Shown here: piece by piece, positions 48,512-57,371 of the stretch
Layout: each line of letters starts with the position of its first letter
How positions within the stretch are numbered: the first letter of the stretch is position 1
Assembly: GCF_002020355.1 (NCBI RefSeq)
Contig: NZ_MPZV01000001.1
Coordinates: 434,001-498,000, forward strand
Reading direction: 5' to 3'
Origin: Thioclava sediminum
Lineage (GTDB): Bacteria; Pseudomonadota; Alphaproteobacteria; Rhodobacterales; Rhodobacteraceae
Length of the DNA: 64,000 nt
Position numbers and translations under genes: made by a program
The notes under the pieces: generated by a model
Database searches by the model: none
Seen by the model: the letters and a program-made list of their open reading frames with translations, nothing else
What the model was told of the DNA's origin: nothing

Positions 48512-49690
48512 TCAGGTCTCGGCCTCTTCGCGCAGGATACGCGCGATCTGGGCGGCGTCATCCGTCGAGAAAGTCAGCGGCAGGCGCAGATCCAGCAGCG
48601 TCGCCAGCACCGCATCGGTGCGCGGCAGGTTCTGCGCCTCGGCGTAACGCCAGCTGTCATGGCGCGAGGTGAAGCCCGCAGGCTCATCCGCGCCGAACCA
48701 TTTCAACTCGACCCCGCGAGCCGCAGCCCGGGCGACGAAATCCAGAATCTCGGGGGCGGAGCGTCCCGGCAGGCGGAACTGGAAGGACGAGCCGACATAG
48801 TTCTCGGCCTCGGGGCGCTCGATCAGCGCGACGCCCTCCGCCCCGGCAAGCCCGGCTTCGACCTCACGATAAAGCGCATTCCAGCGCGCCACCCGATCCG
48901 CCAGCGTCGACAGTTGCGGACGCAGGATCGCGGCGCGCAGATGGTCCATCCGGCCCGAGACATTGGGCGTGTCGTATTTCAGCCCCTCGAACACCTCCGG
49001 GCCGGGCGCTGCACGGTGGCGCTCATAGAGCATGTAGCTGCCCGAGAGCAGGATCATCCGCGCCGCCAGCTCGGCATCGTCGGTCACGATCAGCCCGCCC
49101 TCGCCCGAATTCATGTGCTTGTAAGTCTGGGTCGAATAGCAGCCGATCGCGCCATGCCGCCCCGAGTGAACCCCGGCCCATGTCGCCCCCATCGTATGGG
49201 CGCAATCCTCGATCACCGTTAGATCATGGTCGCGCGCGATCTCCATCAGCGCATCCATGTCGCAGATATGGCCGCGCATATGCGACAGCATCAGCACCCG
49301 CGCCTGCGGGGCTTTCGCCGCCAGATCGTCAAGGTCGATGGTCAGCTGGTCGGTAACCTCAACCAGCACGGGCTTGCCACCGACCGCCGCGATCGCGCCG
49401 GGCACGGGGGCGAGCGTGAAGGCATTGGTCAGCACCGGATCGCCCGGCCCCACGCCCACGGCGCGCAGCGCGCAGCCCAAGGCATAGCCACCCGAGGCCA
49501 CCGCAAGGCAATAGGGCGCGCCGGTCAATCCGGCGAATTCCTCCTCCAGCAGCGCCACCTCGCCCGGCTCTCCGGGCAGGGTGTTGTAGCGATGAAGGCG
49601 ACCCGAGCGCATCACCTCGACGGCGCGCTCGATCGCGTCTTCGGGGATCGGCTCCTGCTGGGTGAAGTTGCCTTTGAAGACCTCGGACAT
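48512..49690 (-). CDS. DegT/DnrJ/EryC1/StrS-family aminotransferase
   Basis: A 392-residue PLP enzyme of the sugar-aminotransferase family: AVASGGYALGCALRAVGVGPGD (cofactor phosphate binding), VIEDCAHTMGATW with the Asp that contacts the pyridine nitrogen, and STQTYKHMNSGEGG, where the Lys forms the Schiff base. No dehydratase or nucleotidyl-sugar gene is nearby, so the substrate is unknown. It is 3 bases after the MFS gene and likely cotranscribed with it. Confidence 0.9.
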   Translation of the reverse strand: MSEVFKGNFTQQEPIPEDAIERAVEVMRSGRLHRYNTLPGEPGEVALLEEEFAGLTGAPYCLAVASGGYALGCALRAVGVGPGDPVLTNAFTLAPVPGAIAAVGGKPVLVEVTDQLTIDLDDLAAKAPQARVLMLSHMRGHICDMDALMEIARDHDLTVIEDCAHTMGATWAGVHSGRHGAIGCYSTQTYKHMNSGEGGLIVTDDAELAARMILLSGSYMLYERHRAAPGPEVFEGLKYDTPNVSGRMDHLRAAILRPQLSTLADRVARWNALYREVEAGLAGAEGVALIERPEAENYVGSSFQFRLPGRSAPEILDFVARAAARGVELKWFGADEPAGFTSRHDSWRYAEAQNLPRTDAVLATLLDLRLPLTFSTDDAAQIARILREEAET

Positions 49691-49693
49691 CGC

Positions 49694-50914
49694 TCAAACC
49701 TTTCTTGCGCGGATGAACAGCGCCAATGCCACCAGCAGGATCACGGAAGCCACGTAAAAGGCCATATCCGGCGTGCGGATCGGAGCGTTCTCGGCGAGGA
49801 ATATCCCGAAGACTTGGGTGAAGAACAAGGTGCCCGCCAGCATTGCGAGGTTCATCAGCGCGGATATGCCACCCTGCAGCGCGCCCTGCGCATCCTCGGG
49901 CACCGCATTGGACATCAGCGAGGCGATCATCGGATGCACCAGCCCCTCGATCCCGGTGATCAAGAGGACGATCAGGACCATTGCAAGCGAGGTCGACAGA
50001 CCCAGTGCGATGGTCATGCCGATCCCGACAATCAGCCCGATCACCACCACCCGCGCCTCGCCCAGACGGGATGCGAGCGGACCGGCCAGCCCGCCCTGAA
50101 AGATCGCCGCGACGACCCCGTAGCCTGCAAGCGTCAGCCCCACCGTCCCCTCGGACCAGCCGAATTTCGCCATCCCCCAATAGGGCCAGATCGCGGGATA
50201 GACGGCGGAGGCGAACAGATAGACGCCAAGCGCGGTGCCCATCGGCAGCACGCCCGGATACCGCGCGAAGACTTTCAAAGTTCCCAGCGGGTTGCAAGCG
50301 CGCCAGTTCACCGGACGGCGCAGGCCCTGCGGCAGGCTTTCGGGCAGCACGATCAGCCCGTAGATCAGGTTCAGCCCCGATAGCGCGGCGGCCACGAAGA
50401 AGGGAATACGCGGGCCAAGCTCGCCCAGAAACCCGCCAAGCGCAGGCCCCGCGATGAAGCCGAAGCCGAAAGCCGCCCCGATCAGGCCGAAGGCGCGGGC
50501 GCGCTCGGCCGGAGGGGTAATATCGGCAAGATAGGCATTCGCGATGACATAGGACGCGCCGCAGATGCCCGCGACGATCCGGCCCACGAAGAGCCAGAGC
50601 AGCGTCGGCGCGAAGGCGTGAAACAGGTAATCGACGCCCAGACCGCCGATGGCGAGCAGCAAAAGCGGGCGCCGTCCGAACCGATCCGAGAGGTTGCCCA
50701 TCAGCGGCGCGAACAGGAACTGCGCGAGGCTGAAGGCCGCGAACATCCAGCCGCCGATCCGGCTCGCCTGCGCCAGATCGACATGGCCGACATCCGCGAT
50801 CAGCGAGGGCAGCACCGGGATGATCAGGCCGAACCCCACCATGTCGAGAAACACCGCGATCAGAACGAAGGCGGTGGCGTGAAAGCGCGAAGGACCGATG
50901 GGGGCTGCGGTCAT
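49694..50914 (-). CDS. MFS transporter, TetA (TCR/Tet)-like
   Basis: A 406-residue 12-helix transporter. Motif [17 protein letters not shown], a first helix with [18 protein letters not shown] and motif C-like [26 protein letters not shown] show it is in the DHA1 drug:H+ antiporter group close to TetA. Similarity to class A-C tetracycline efflux pumps is visible over the first half, but chromosomal homologues of this kind often have other substrates. The start at 50914 begins MTAAPIG. Confidence 0.88.
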   Translation of the reverse strand: MTAAPIGPSRFHATAFVLIAVFLDMVGFGLIIPVLPSLIADVGHVDLAQASRIGGWMFAAFSLAQFLFAPLMGNLSDRFGRRPLLLLAIGGLGVDYLFHAFAPTLLWLFVGRIVAGICGASYVIANAYLADITPPAERARAFGLIGAAFGFGFIAGPALGGFLGELGPRIPFFVAAALSGLNLIYGLIVLPESLPQGLRRPVNWRACNPLGTLKVFARYPGVLPMGTALGVYLFASAVYPAIWPYWGMAKFGWSEGTVGLTLAGYGVVAAIFQGGLAGPLASRLGEARVVVIGLIVGIGMTIALGLSTSLAMVLIVLLITGIEGLVHPMIASLMSNAVPEDAQGALQGGISALMNLAMLAGTLFFTQVFGIFLAENAPIRTPDMAFYVASVILLVALALFIRARKV

Positions 50915-50972
50915 GGCCGTCGGAGGCCTCGTCCGAGAGGTGTTTCGGGGCAACACAGCCCCGCCGAGGCGC

Positions 50973-51644
50973 TCACCCGAGCATCCGCGCGGCAAGCGCG
51001 GGCAGATCGTCGAAATGATCGAGCAGCGCCTCGGGTGCGAGCCGTTCGATGCCGCGCCCCTCCGGGCCGAAGGTCACAAGAACGCAGGGCACGCCGACCG
51101 CGCGGGCGGTCTCACGATCTGTATTGGTGTCGCCCACCAGCAGCGAGGCTTCCAGCTTGCCCCCGGCCCGCTCGACCGCCGCGAGATAGGGATCGGGCGA
51201 GGGCTTGCGCAGCGGTAGCGTATCGGCACCGATCAGCGCGTCGAAAAGCGCGGTGATCCCGAGCCGGTCGATCAGATCACGCGCGAGACCTTCGGGCTTG
51301 TTGGTGCAGACAGCCGTCGCAAACCCCTGATCGCGCAGCGTTTTCACCGCCGTCTCAGCGCCGGGATAAAGCTGCGTATGGCGGTCGATATTCTCGCCGT
51401 AATGCGCAAGCAGCGGGTGATAATCGGCCTCGACCAGCTCGGCGAGCTCCGCCTCCGGCAGCCCCAGACGCCCATAGCCGGCCTTGAGCATCGCACGGCC
51501 ACCATGGAAGGCGGTCAGCGCGTCCTCCGCCGGATCGAGAAGCGGCGCATGGCCGCGCGCCGTAAAGCAGGAATTTGCCGCCGCGATCAGGTCGGCGGAG
51601 GTATCCGCCAAGGTCCCGTCGAGGTCGAAAACCACTGTGCGCAT
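50973..51644 (-). CDS. gph: Phosphoglycolate phosphatase-like HAD hydrolase
   Basis: A 223-residue HAD phosphatase. Motif I DLDGTLADT (nucleophile D7, acid D9), motif II VCTNKPEGL, motif III KPSPDPYL and motif IV VGDTNTDRETA are all present. Hydrolysis of 2-phosphoglycolate is the default assignment for this subfamily (Gph); other small sugar phosphates are possible. The start at 51644 follows GGAGCAAAAGGC. It is divergent from glmU. Confidence 0.88.
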   Translation of the reverse strand: MRTVVFDLDGTLADTSADLIAAANSCFTARGHAPLLDPAEDALTAFHGGRAMLKAGYGRLGLPEAELAELVEADYHPLLAHYGENIDRHTQLYPGAETAVKTLRDQGFATAVCTNKPEGLARDLIDRLGITALFDALIGADTLPLRKPSPDPYLAAVERAGGKLEASLLVGDTNTDRETARAVGVPCVLVTFGPEGRGIERLAPEALLDHFDDLPALAARMLG

Positions 51645-51696
51645 TGCCTTTTGCTCCTTCCGTAACACCGCGAAAGGAAGCGTGAAGACGCACCAC

Positions 51697-51724
51697 TTGC
51701 GGCAAGCAAGCCAATGGTTAAAAC
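51697..51724 (+). promoter_or_regulatory. Possible glmU promoter
   Basis: TTGCGG and TAAAAC are separated by 16 bases, 28 bases ahead of the glmU ATG. Both boxes deviate from consensus and the leader would be short, so this is a weak call. Confidence 0.25.
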
Positions 51725-51751
51725 GGGGCCGAGCAGAAGAAAAGGTTTCTA

Positions 51752-53098
51752 ATGGCGATTGCATTGATCACCCTCGCGGCGGGACAGGGCACCCGCATGA
51801 AATCCGACTTGCCGAAGGTGCTGCATCAGGTGGGCCGCGCGCCGCTGGTGGCGCATGCACTGGCTGCCGGACGCGCCCTCGAACCCGAGACTGTGATCGT
51901 GGTCGCGGGCCACGGTGCCGACAAGGTGAAGAAAGCCGTCGCGAAGGTCGATCCCGAGGCGCAGATCGTGCTTCAGGAAGAACAGCTCGGCACCGGCCAT
52001 GCGGTGGCGCAGGCCCTGCCCGCGCTCGACGGGTTCGATGGCCGCGTGATCGTGCTTTACGGCGACACCCCCTTCATCCGGCCCGAGACACTGGAGCGGC
52101 TGGCCGCGTCCGATGCGGCGGTGACCGTACTGGGGTTTGAGGCGGCCGATCCGGGCCGCTACGGGCGCTTGGTGGCGCAGGGCGACACGCTGGATCGGAT
52201 CGTGGAATTCAAGGATGCCACGGATGACGAACGCGCCATAACGCTTTGCAATTCCGGCGTTATCGCCTGTGATGCGGTGCTTCTGACCGAACTCGTCGCG
52301 GGGCTGTCGAACGAGAACGCGTCGGGCGAATACTACCTCACCGATATCGTCGAAGCCGCGCGCAAGAAGGGCCTGACCGCGCAGGTCGTGACCTGTGACG
52401 AGGCCGAAACGCTGGGCATCAACACCCGCGCCGAGCTTGCCCGCGCCGAGGCCCTGTTCCAGGAGCGGATGCGCGCCGAGGCGATGGAAAACGGCGTGAC
52501 CATGGTCGAGCCCACCAGCGTCTGGTTCGCGCTCGACACCTATATCAGCCGCGATGTCGTGCTAGGCCCGAACGTCGTGTTCGGCCCCGATGTGACCATC
52601 GAATCCGGTGCGGTGATCGAGGCCTTCTGCCATCTCGAAGGCTGCCACATCTCCCGCGGCGCCACGATCGGCCCCTTCGCCCGTCTGCGCCCCGGCGCGG
52701 AACTCGCCGAGGACGTGCATATCGGCAATTTTGTCGAGGTGAAGAACGCGATCCTCGCGGAGGGTGTGAAAGTCGGCCATCTGACCTATCTGGGCGATGC
52801 CGATATCGGGGAGCATACGAATATCGGCGCGGGCACGGTGACCTGCAATTACGACGGGGTGATGAAGCATCGCACCACCATCGGCGCGAATGCCTTCATC
52901 GGCTCGGACACGATGCTGGTGGCCCCGGTGACGGTGGGCGACGGTGCGCTGACGGGCTCGGGATCGGTGATCTCGAAGGACGTCCCCGCCGAGGCGATCG
53001 CGATCGAGCGCTCCGAGCAGGTGAACCGTCCGGGCCTCGCTACGAAGCTATTTGCGAAACTGCGCGCGGAGAAAGCGCGTCGCATGAAGAAAGATTGA
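51752..53098 (+). CDS. glmU: Bifunctional UDP-GlcNAc pyrophosphorylase / glucosamine-1-phosphate N-acetyltransferase
   Basis: A 448-residue enzyme performing the last two steps to UDP-GlcNAc. The N-terminal uridylyltransferase domain has ITLAAGQGTRMKSDLPKVLH, LYGDTPFI and NSGVIA; the C-terminal left-handed beta-helix has hexapeptide repeats, with GPFARLRPGAEL and GAGTVTCNYDGVMKHRTTIG around the acetyl-CoA site. The order glmU-glmS with a 3-base gap supports one operon for amino sugar supply to peptidoglycan and LPS. Confidence 0.97.
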   Translation: MAIALITLAAGQGTRMKSDLPKVLHQVGRAPLVAHALAAGRALEPETVIVVAGHGADKVKKAVAKVDPEAQIVLQEEQLGTGHAVAQALPALDGFDGRVIVLYGDTPFIRPETLERLAASDAAVTVLGFEAADPGRYGRLVAQGDTLDRIVEFKDATDDERAITLCNSGVIACDAVLLTELVAGLSNENASGEYYLTDIVEAARKKGLTAQVVTCDEAETLGINTRAELARAEALFQERMRAEAMENGVTMVEPTSVWFALDTYISRDVVLGPNVVFGPDVTIESGAVIEAFCHLEGCHISRGATIGPFARLRPGAELAEDVHIGNFVEVKNAILAEGVKVGHLTYLGDADIGEHTNIGAGTVTCNYDGVMKHRTTIGANAFIGSDTMLVAPVTVGDGALTGSGSVISKDVPAEAIAIERSEQVNRPGLATKLFAKLRAEKARRMKKD

Positions 53099-53101
53099 TA
53101 A

Positions 53102-54916
53102 ATGTGCGGAATTATTGGCGTTTTGGGGAAGCACGAGGTTTCCCCCTGGCTCGTTGAGAGCCTCAAGCGATTGGAATATCGCGGCTATGACAGTGCCGGG
53201 ATCGCGACGGTAAATGCAGGCAAGCTGGACCGCCGCCGGGCGGTGGGCAAGCTGTGGAACCTGTCCGATCTGCTGGTGCACGAGCCCCTGCCGGGCAAGT
53301 CGGGCATCGGCCACACCCGCTGGGCGACTCATGGGGCTGCCACCCAAGGCAATGCGCACCCGCATCGCTCCGGCCCCGTCGCGGTCGTGCATAACGGCAT
53401 CATCGAGAACTTCCGCGAGCTGCGGGCCGAGCTGGCCGAGGCCGGGATCACCCCGGAGACGCAGACGGATACCGAAACCGTCGCGCTACTGACCCGGATG
53501 TTCATGGATCGCGGCATGGATGCGCGCGAGGCCGCCGTGGCGACGCTCGGCAAGCTCGAAGGGGCATTCGCACTGCTGTGGCTCTTCGACGGCGAGGACG
53601 ACCTGCTGATCGCGGCGCGCAAGGGCTCGCCGCTCGCGATCGGGCATGGCGATGGCGAGATGTTCGTTGGGTCGGACGCGATCGCGCTCGCGCCGATGAC
53701 CGACCGGATCACCTATCTCGAAGAGGGCGATTACGCGTTCGTCACCCGCGCAGGCGCCGAGATTTTCGACGCCGAGGGTCGCCGTGCGAACCGCGACGAG
53801 AGCCGCATCGATCTGGGTCAGGCGCAGGTCGAAAAGGGTGGCTACAAGCACTTCATGGCGAAGGAAATCGCCGAGCAGCCCGTCGTGCTAGCTGACGCTT
53901 TGCGACATTATCTGCCCGAAACCGGGCTGAATCTGCCGGAAGACTTGGACTTTTCCAACATCGACCGGATTGTCCTGATCGCCTGCGGCACGGCGCATTA
54001 CGCCTGCGCGGTGGCGAAATACTGGTTCGAGGAATTCGCTCGCATCCCGGTCGAGATCGACGTGGCCTCTGAATTCCGCTACCGCGAGCCGCCCCTGTCC
54101 GAGCGCAGCCTCGCCGTCTTCGTCAGCCAATCCGGCGAGACCGCCGATACGCTGGCCGCGCTGCGCTATTGCTCCGAGCGCGTTGCGAAAACCGTGGCCG
54201 TGGTCAACGTGCCCACCTCTTCCATCGCGCGCGAAGCCGACATCATGCTGCCGATCTTCGCAGGCGTCGAGGTCGGCGTGGCCTCGACCAAGGCGTTCAC
54301 CGCGCAGCTGCTGGTTCTGGCCGTCATGGCGCTGAAAGCGGGCCGTGATCGGGACGTCACCGACGGGCCCACGCTTAGCGCCCATGCCGATACGTTGCGC
54401 ACCCTGCCCGGCCTGCTCAATCAGGCGCTGTCGATTTCCGAGCCGATCGCGCATCTCGCCGAGCAGCTTGCCGAGGCGCAGGACATCCTCTTCCTCGGAC
54501 GCGGCGCGATGTATCCGCTGGCACTGGAAGGGGCGCTGAAGCTCAAAGAAATCAGCTATATCCATGCCGAAGGCTATGCCTCGGGCGAGTTGAAGCACGG
54601 GCCGATTGCGCTGATCGACCGCTTGGTGCCGGTGATCGTTATGGCGCCCTATGACAAGCTCTTCGACAAGACCGTGTCGAACATGCAGGAGGTGATGGCG
54701 CGCCACGGGATGGTGCTGCTGGTCTCCGATGCCAAGGGCATCAGCGCGGCGCAGGACGGCACCTGGGGCACGCTGCAAATGCCTGATATTGCAGAACCTT
54801 TCGCGCCGATCCTTTACGCGGTTCCGGCGCAGCTGCTGGCCTATCACACGGCGGTCGCGAAAGGCACCGACGTGGACCAGCCGCGCAACCTCGCCAAATC
54901 GGTGACGGTCGAATGA
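53102..54916 (+). CDS. glmS: Glutamine--fructose-6-phosphate aminotransferase (isomerizing)
   Basis: A 604-residue amidotransferase. Cys2 of MCGIIGVLG is the glutaminase nucleophile; GIGHTRWATHGA, HNGIIENFRELR and GSDAIALAPMTDRI follow. The isomerase half has two SIS domains with SQSGETADTLAALR, FLGRGAMYPLALEGALKLKEISYIHAEGYASGELKHGPIALI, and ends AKSVTVE. It supplies glucosamine-6-phosphate. The end overlaps the following gene by ATGA. Confidence 0.98.
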   Translation: MCGIIGVLGKHEVSPWLVESLKRLEYRGYDSAGIATVNAGKLDRRRAVGKLWNLSDLLVHEPLPGKSGIGHTRWATHGAATQGNAHPHRSGPVAVVHNGIIENFRELRAELAEAGITPETQTDTETVALLTRMFMDRGMDAREAAVATLGKLEGAFALLWLFDGEDDLLIAARKGSPLAIGHGDGEMFVGSDAIALAPMTDRITYLEEGDYAFVTRAGAEIFDAEGRRANRDESRIDLGQAQVEKGGYKHFMAKEIAEQPVVLADALRHYLPETGLNLPEDLDFSNIDRIVLIACGTAHYACAVAKYWFEEFARIPVEIDVASEFRYREPPLSERSLAVFVSQSGETADTLAALRYCSERVAKTVAVVNVPTSSIAREADIMLPIFAGVEVGVASTKAFTAQLLVLAVMALKAGRDRDVTDGPTLSAHADTLRTLPGLLNQALSISEPIAHLAEQLAEAQDILFLGRGAMYPLALEGALKLKEISYIHAEGYASGELKHGPIALIDRLVPVIVMAPYDKLFDKTVSNMQEVMARHGMVLLVSDAKGISAAQDGTWGTLQMPDIAEPFAPILYAVPAQLLAYHTAVAKGTDVDQPRNLAKSVTVE

Positions 54917-55764
54917 GCCGCAAACGGGGCAAGAAACGCGTCGCCCGACCGCGCGCGGCGGATTACGCGCCGCTCGACCCGGCGGAGGACGCCCGGCTGC
55001 GCGCCGAGGCCAAAGCCTATGCGGCGTCAGATGCGGACTATGAGAGCTTCGCCGAGGAAGACGATACGGACGAGCCACCCGGGCCCCCGCCCACGCTGGA
55101 AGACGCGCATTTCGCGCTGGAAAGCTGGGCGGATGCTGAGAAGGCCGCCGAGATGGCCGCCTATCACAAGGCGGAGCGGCGCTATCTGGGCGTTTCCGTT
55201 CCGGCGATCGAGGACATGGTCGCGCTGTGGCGCGGCCAGCTTGATGTTCCGGGGCGGGTCGAACTCGCCCGCGGGCTTTGGGACAGCGAAATTCACGAGG
55301 CGCGGATCGCGGCAGCCAAGCTACTGACGCAGGCGCGGCTGCGCCCCGATGATGCCGCATGGGAATTGATCGCGAGCTGGGTGCCGCAATTCGACGCCTG
55401 GGCGATTGCCGATCACGCGGCAAAAGCGGGGTCGAAACGGCTTCAGGCCGAGCCCGCGCGGCTCGACGAGGTGGCGGAGTGGGTGCGCTCGGATCACATG
55501 TGGACGCGTCGTGCGGCCTTCGTATTCACTCTGCCCTGGACCAAGCAGCGCAATCCCAAGCCCGAGGACGAGGCGGTGCGCGACGAGGTTCTGGGCTGGG
55601 CTGCGCAACTGGCCGAGGATCGCGACTGGTTCATCCAGAAAGCCATCGCGTGGTGGCTGCGCGAGCTGAGCAAGAAAGACCCCGCCCGCGCACAGGCCTG
55701 GCTGACCGAGCATGGCGAAAGGCTGAAGCCTTTCGCCCGCAAGGAAGCCAGTAAATACTTATGA
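54913..55764 (+). CDS. DNA alkylation repair protein (AlkD-like HEAT repeat)
   Basis: A 283-residue protein with a basic start (MSRKRGKKRVARPR), an acidic disordered stretch (EEDDTDEPPGPPP) and an all-helical C-terminal ~200 residues with ALK/HEAT-like features: RYLGVSVPAIEDMVALWRG, EIHEARIAAAKLL, WVRSDHMWTRRAAFVFTLPW and DRDWFIQKAIAWWLRELSKKDP. These are the DNA_alkylation (AlkC/AlkD) pattern; AlkD is a glycosylase for bulky or cationic lesions. Its overlap with glmS is an odd context for a repair gene. The stop overlaps the opposing isomerase gene by 6 bases. Confidence 0.85.
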   Translation: MSRKRGKKRVARPRAADYAPLDPAEDARLRAEAKAYAASDADYESFAEEDDTDEPPGPPPTLEDAHFALESWADAEKAAEMAAYHKAERRYLGVSVPAIEDMVALWRGQLDVPGRVELARGLWDSEIHEARIAAAKLLTQARLRPDDAAWELIASWVPQFDAWAIADHAAKAGSKRLQAEPARLDEVAEWVRSDHMWTRRAAFVFTLPWTKQRNPKPEDEAVRDEVLGWAAQLAEDRDWFIQKAIAWWLRELSKKDPARAQAWLTEHGERLKPFARKEASKYL

Positions 55765-56448
55765 ATACAGGAACTTGTCGTAGTCGCTGACCAGCAGGTG
55801 GCGCGGCGCTTCGTCTTCCTCGATCTCGGAGAACCGCCCGATATCTTCGCGGAAGATATTGTCGGTATTGTCGTCGTTGACGGTCGAGACCTCGCCGATC
55901 AGAACGTCGCCGCCCTCGCCCCAGAAGGCATGCCAGTCACCGGGCCGCAGGGTCACGCTCTCGCCGGGGCGCAGGATCAGCACCTCGCCGGGCTCGTAAT
56001 TGCGCGGGACGCCGTCGCACATCACCTGCCCGCCTGCGGTCTCGTCGAATTTGCCATCCGCGTCAGAGCCATAGAGCTCGATCGCGAGGTCTGCGCCGCC
56101 GCGATTGATGATGTCCTCGGCCTTGATGATATGGGTATGCATCGGGCTGATCTGGTCCTTGCGCGAGATCAGCAGCTTCTCGGCATAGGCCATGCCGTGG
56201 CCCGCCTGAAGATCGCGCAGATCGCCGTTGCGCAGGGTGAAGAGAAACAGGCCCAGCTTGTCGAAATCACCCTGCCCGTAATCGGTAATGTCCCAGCCCA
56301 TCGCGGCTTCCACGATGCGCTGTGCCTGCGGCAGGCGCGCCTTGAACTCGGCCGGGCTCCACCATGCGAAGGGCGGCAGGCGGAAGCCGAATTCCTGGAT
56401 CATTTCCTCGGCCGCGGCCATGATTTCGTTCACGCGCGAGCGTTTCAT
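55759..56448 (-). CDS. D-lyxose ketol-isomerase-like cupin
   Basis: A 229-residue cupin with metal ligands H104 and H106 in SPMHTHIIKAED, E111, and H173 in LRPGDWHAFWGEG. This spacing matches D-lyxose/D-mannose isomerases (YdaE-like), which interconvert D-lyxose and D-xylulose or D-mannose and D-fructose. The GEVLILRPGESVTL strand is typical. No sugar kinase or transporter is adjacent, so the pathway is open. The downstream end overlaps the AlkD-like gene tail to tail. Confidence 0.82.
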   Translation of the reverse strand: MKRSRVNEIMAAAEEMIQEFGFRLPPFAWWSPAEFKARLPQAQRIVEAAMGWDITDYGQGDFDKLGLFLFTLRNGDLRDLQAGHGMAYAEKLLISRKDQISPMHTHIIKAEDIINRGGADLAIELYGSDADGKFDETAGGQVMCDGVPRNYEPGEVLILRPGESVTLRPGDWHAFWGEGGDVLIGEVSTVNDDNTDNIFREDIGRFSEIEEDEAPRHLLVSDYDKFLYS

Positions 56449-56474
56449 CTGTCTCTCCGTTTTGTCTTAGCGGC

Positions 56475-57248
56475 TCAGGCGACGCAGGCGGCGGGCCGTT
56501 CGCCGCGCGCCCAAGCACGCACCGCATCGCCGAATGCCTCGAACAGAGGGCGCGAGACGGGATCTTCCGCCGCACGCCATTCGGGATGCCATTGCACCGA
56601 TAGGGTAAACCCCGGCGCGTCCTTAACATAGATCGCCTCGGGCGTACCATCGGGGGCGCGCCCTTCGATCACAATCCGGGTACCAGCGGTGCAAACGCCC
56701 TGCCCGTGCAGCGTGTTGGTCTCGACCTCATCCGCGCCGAAGAGACGCGCGAACCGGCCGCCGGGGGTGAGCGTGACCATGTGGCGGTTGGAGAACCCTT
56801 CTTCGAGCGTCCCCTCCGGCGGCATCCGGTGGTTCAACCGCCCCGGAAGCTCGCGGATCTCGGGATGCAGCGTGCCGCCCATCGCGACGTTGACCTCCTG
56901 AAAACCGCGGCAAATGCCGAGGAAAGGCTGCCCGCTTTCGACACAGGCGCGCACCAGCGGCAGGGTGATCGCGTCGCGAGCGCGATCGAAAGTGCCGTGC
57001 TTCTCGGTCGGCTCCTCGCCATATTCATGCGGGTGGACGTTCGGACGGCCGCCGGTCAGCAGGAAGCCGTCGCAGACCTCCATCAACTCCTGAACGGATA
57101 CATATTCGGGATCGGCGGGGATCAGCAGCGGGATGCAATCGGAGACCTTGCTCACCGCTTCCGAGTTGAGCTGCCCGCCTTCATGGACGGGGTAGCGGTC
57201 ACCTACGAGGCCTCTATTGCCGATGATGCCGACGACGGGTCTGGTCAT
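56475..57248 (-). CDS. Gamma-glutamyl-gamma-aminobutyrate hydrolase family protein (peptidase C26)
   Basis: A 257-residue class I glutamine amidotransferase-like hydrolase. C113 in GICRGFQE is the nucleophile and H221/E223 in QWHPEW complete the triad. Family proteins (PuuD-like) cleave gamma-glutamyl-GABA in putrescine breakdown; the rest of a Puu pathway is not in the window. It is 26 bases upstream of the lyxose-isomerase-like gene on the same strand. Confidence 0.85.
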   Translation of the reverse strand: MTRPVVGIIGNRGLVGDRYPVHEGGQLNSEAVSKVSDCIPLLIPADPEYVSVQELMEVCDGFLLTGGRPNVHPHEYGEEPTEKHGTFDRARDAITLPLVRACVESGQPFLGICRGFQEVNVAMGGTLHPEIRELPGRLNHRMPPEGTLEEGFSNRHMVTLTPGGRFARLFGADEVETNTLHGQGVCTAGTRIVIEGRAPDGTPEAIYVKDAPGFTLSVQWHPEWRAAEDPVSRPLFEAFGDAVRAWARGERPAACVA

Positions 57249-57371
57249 TGATATCTCCTTTGTCCCGAAGCTAAGGCGACGTTCGGGCAGAGAAAAGGCG
57301 CAAAATGCGCACGAAGCCGTGCATCTGACGCACAGCCCAAGCCTGCAGCGATTTCCAGCGGATTTGCTCGT

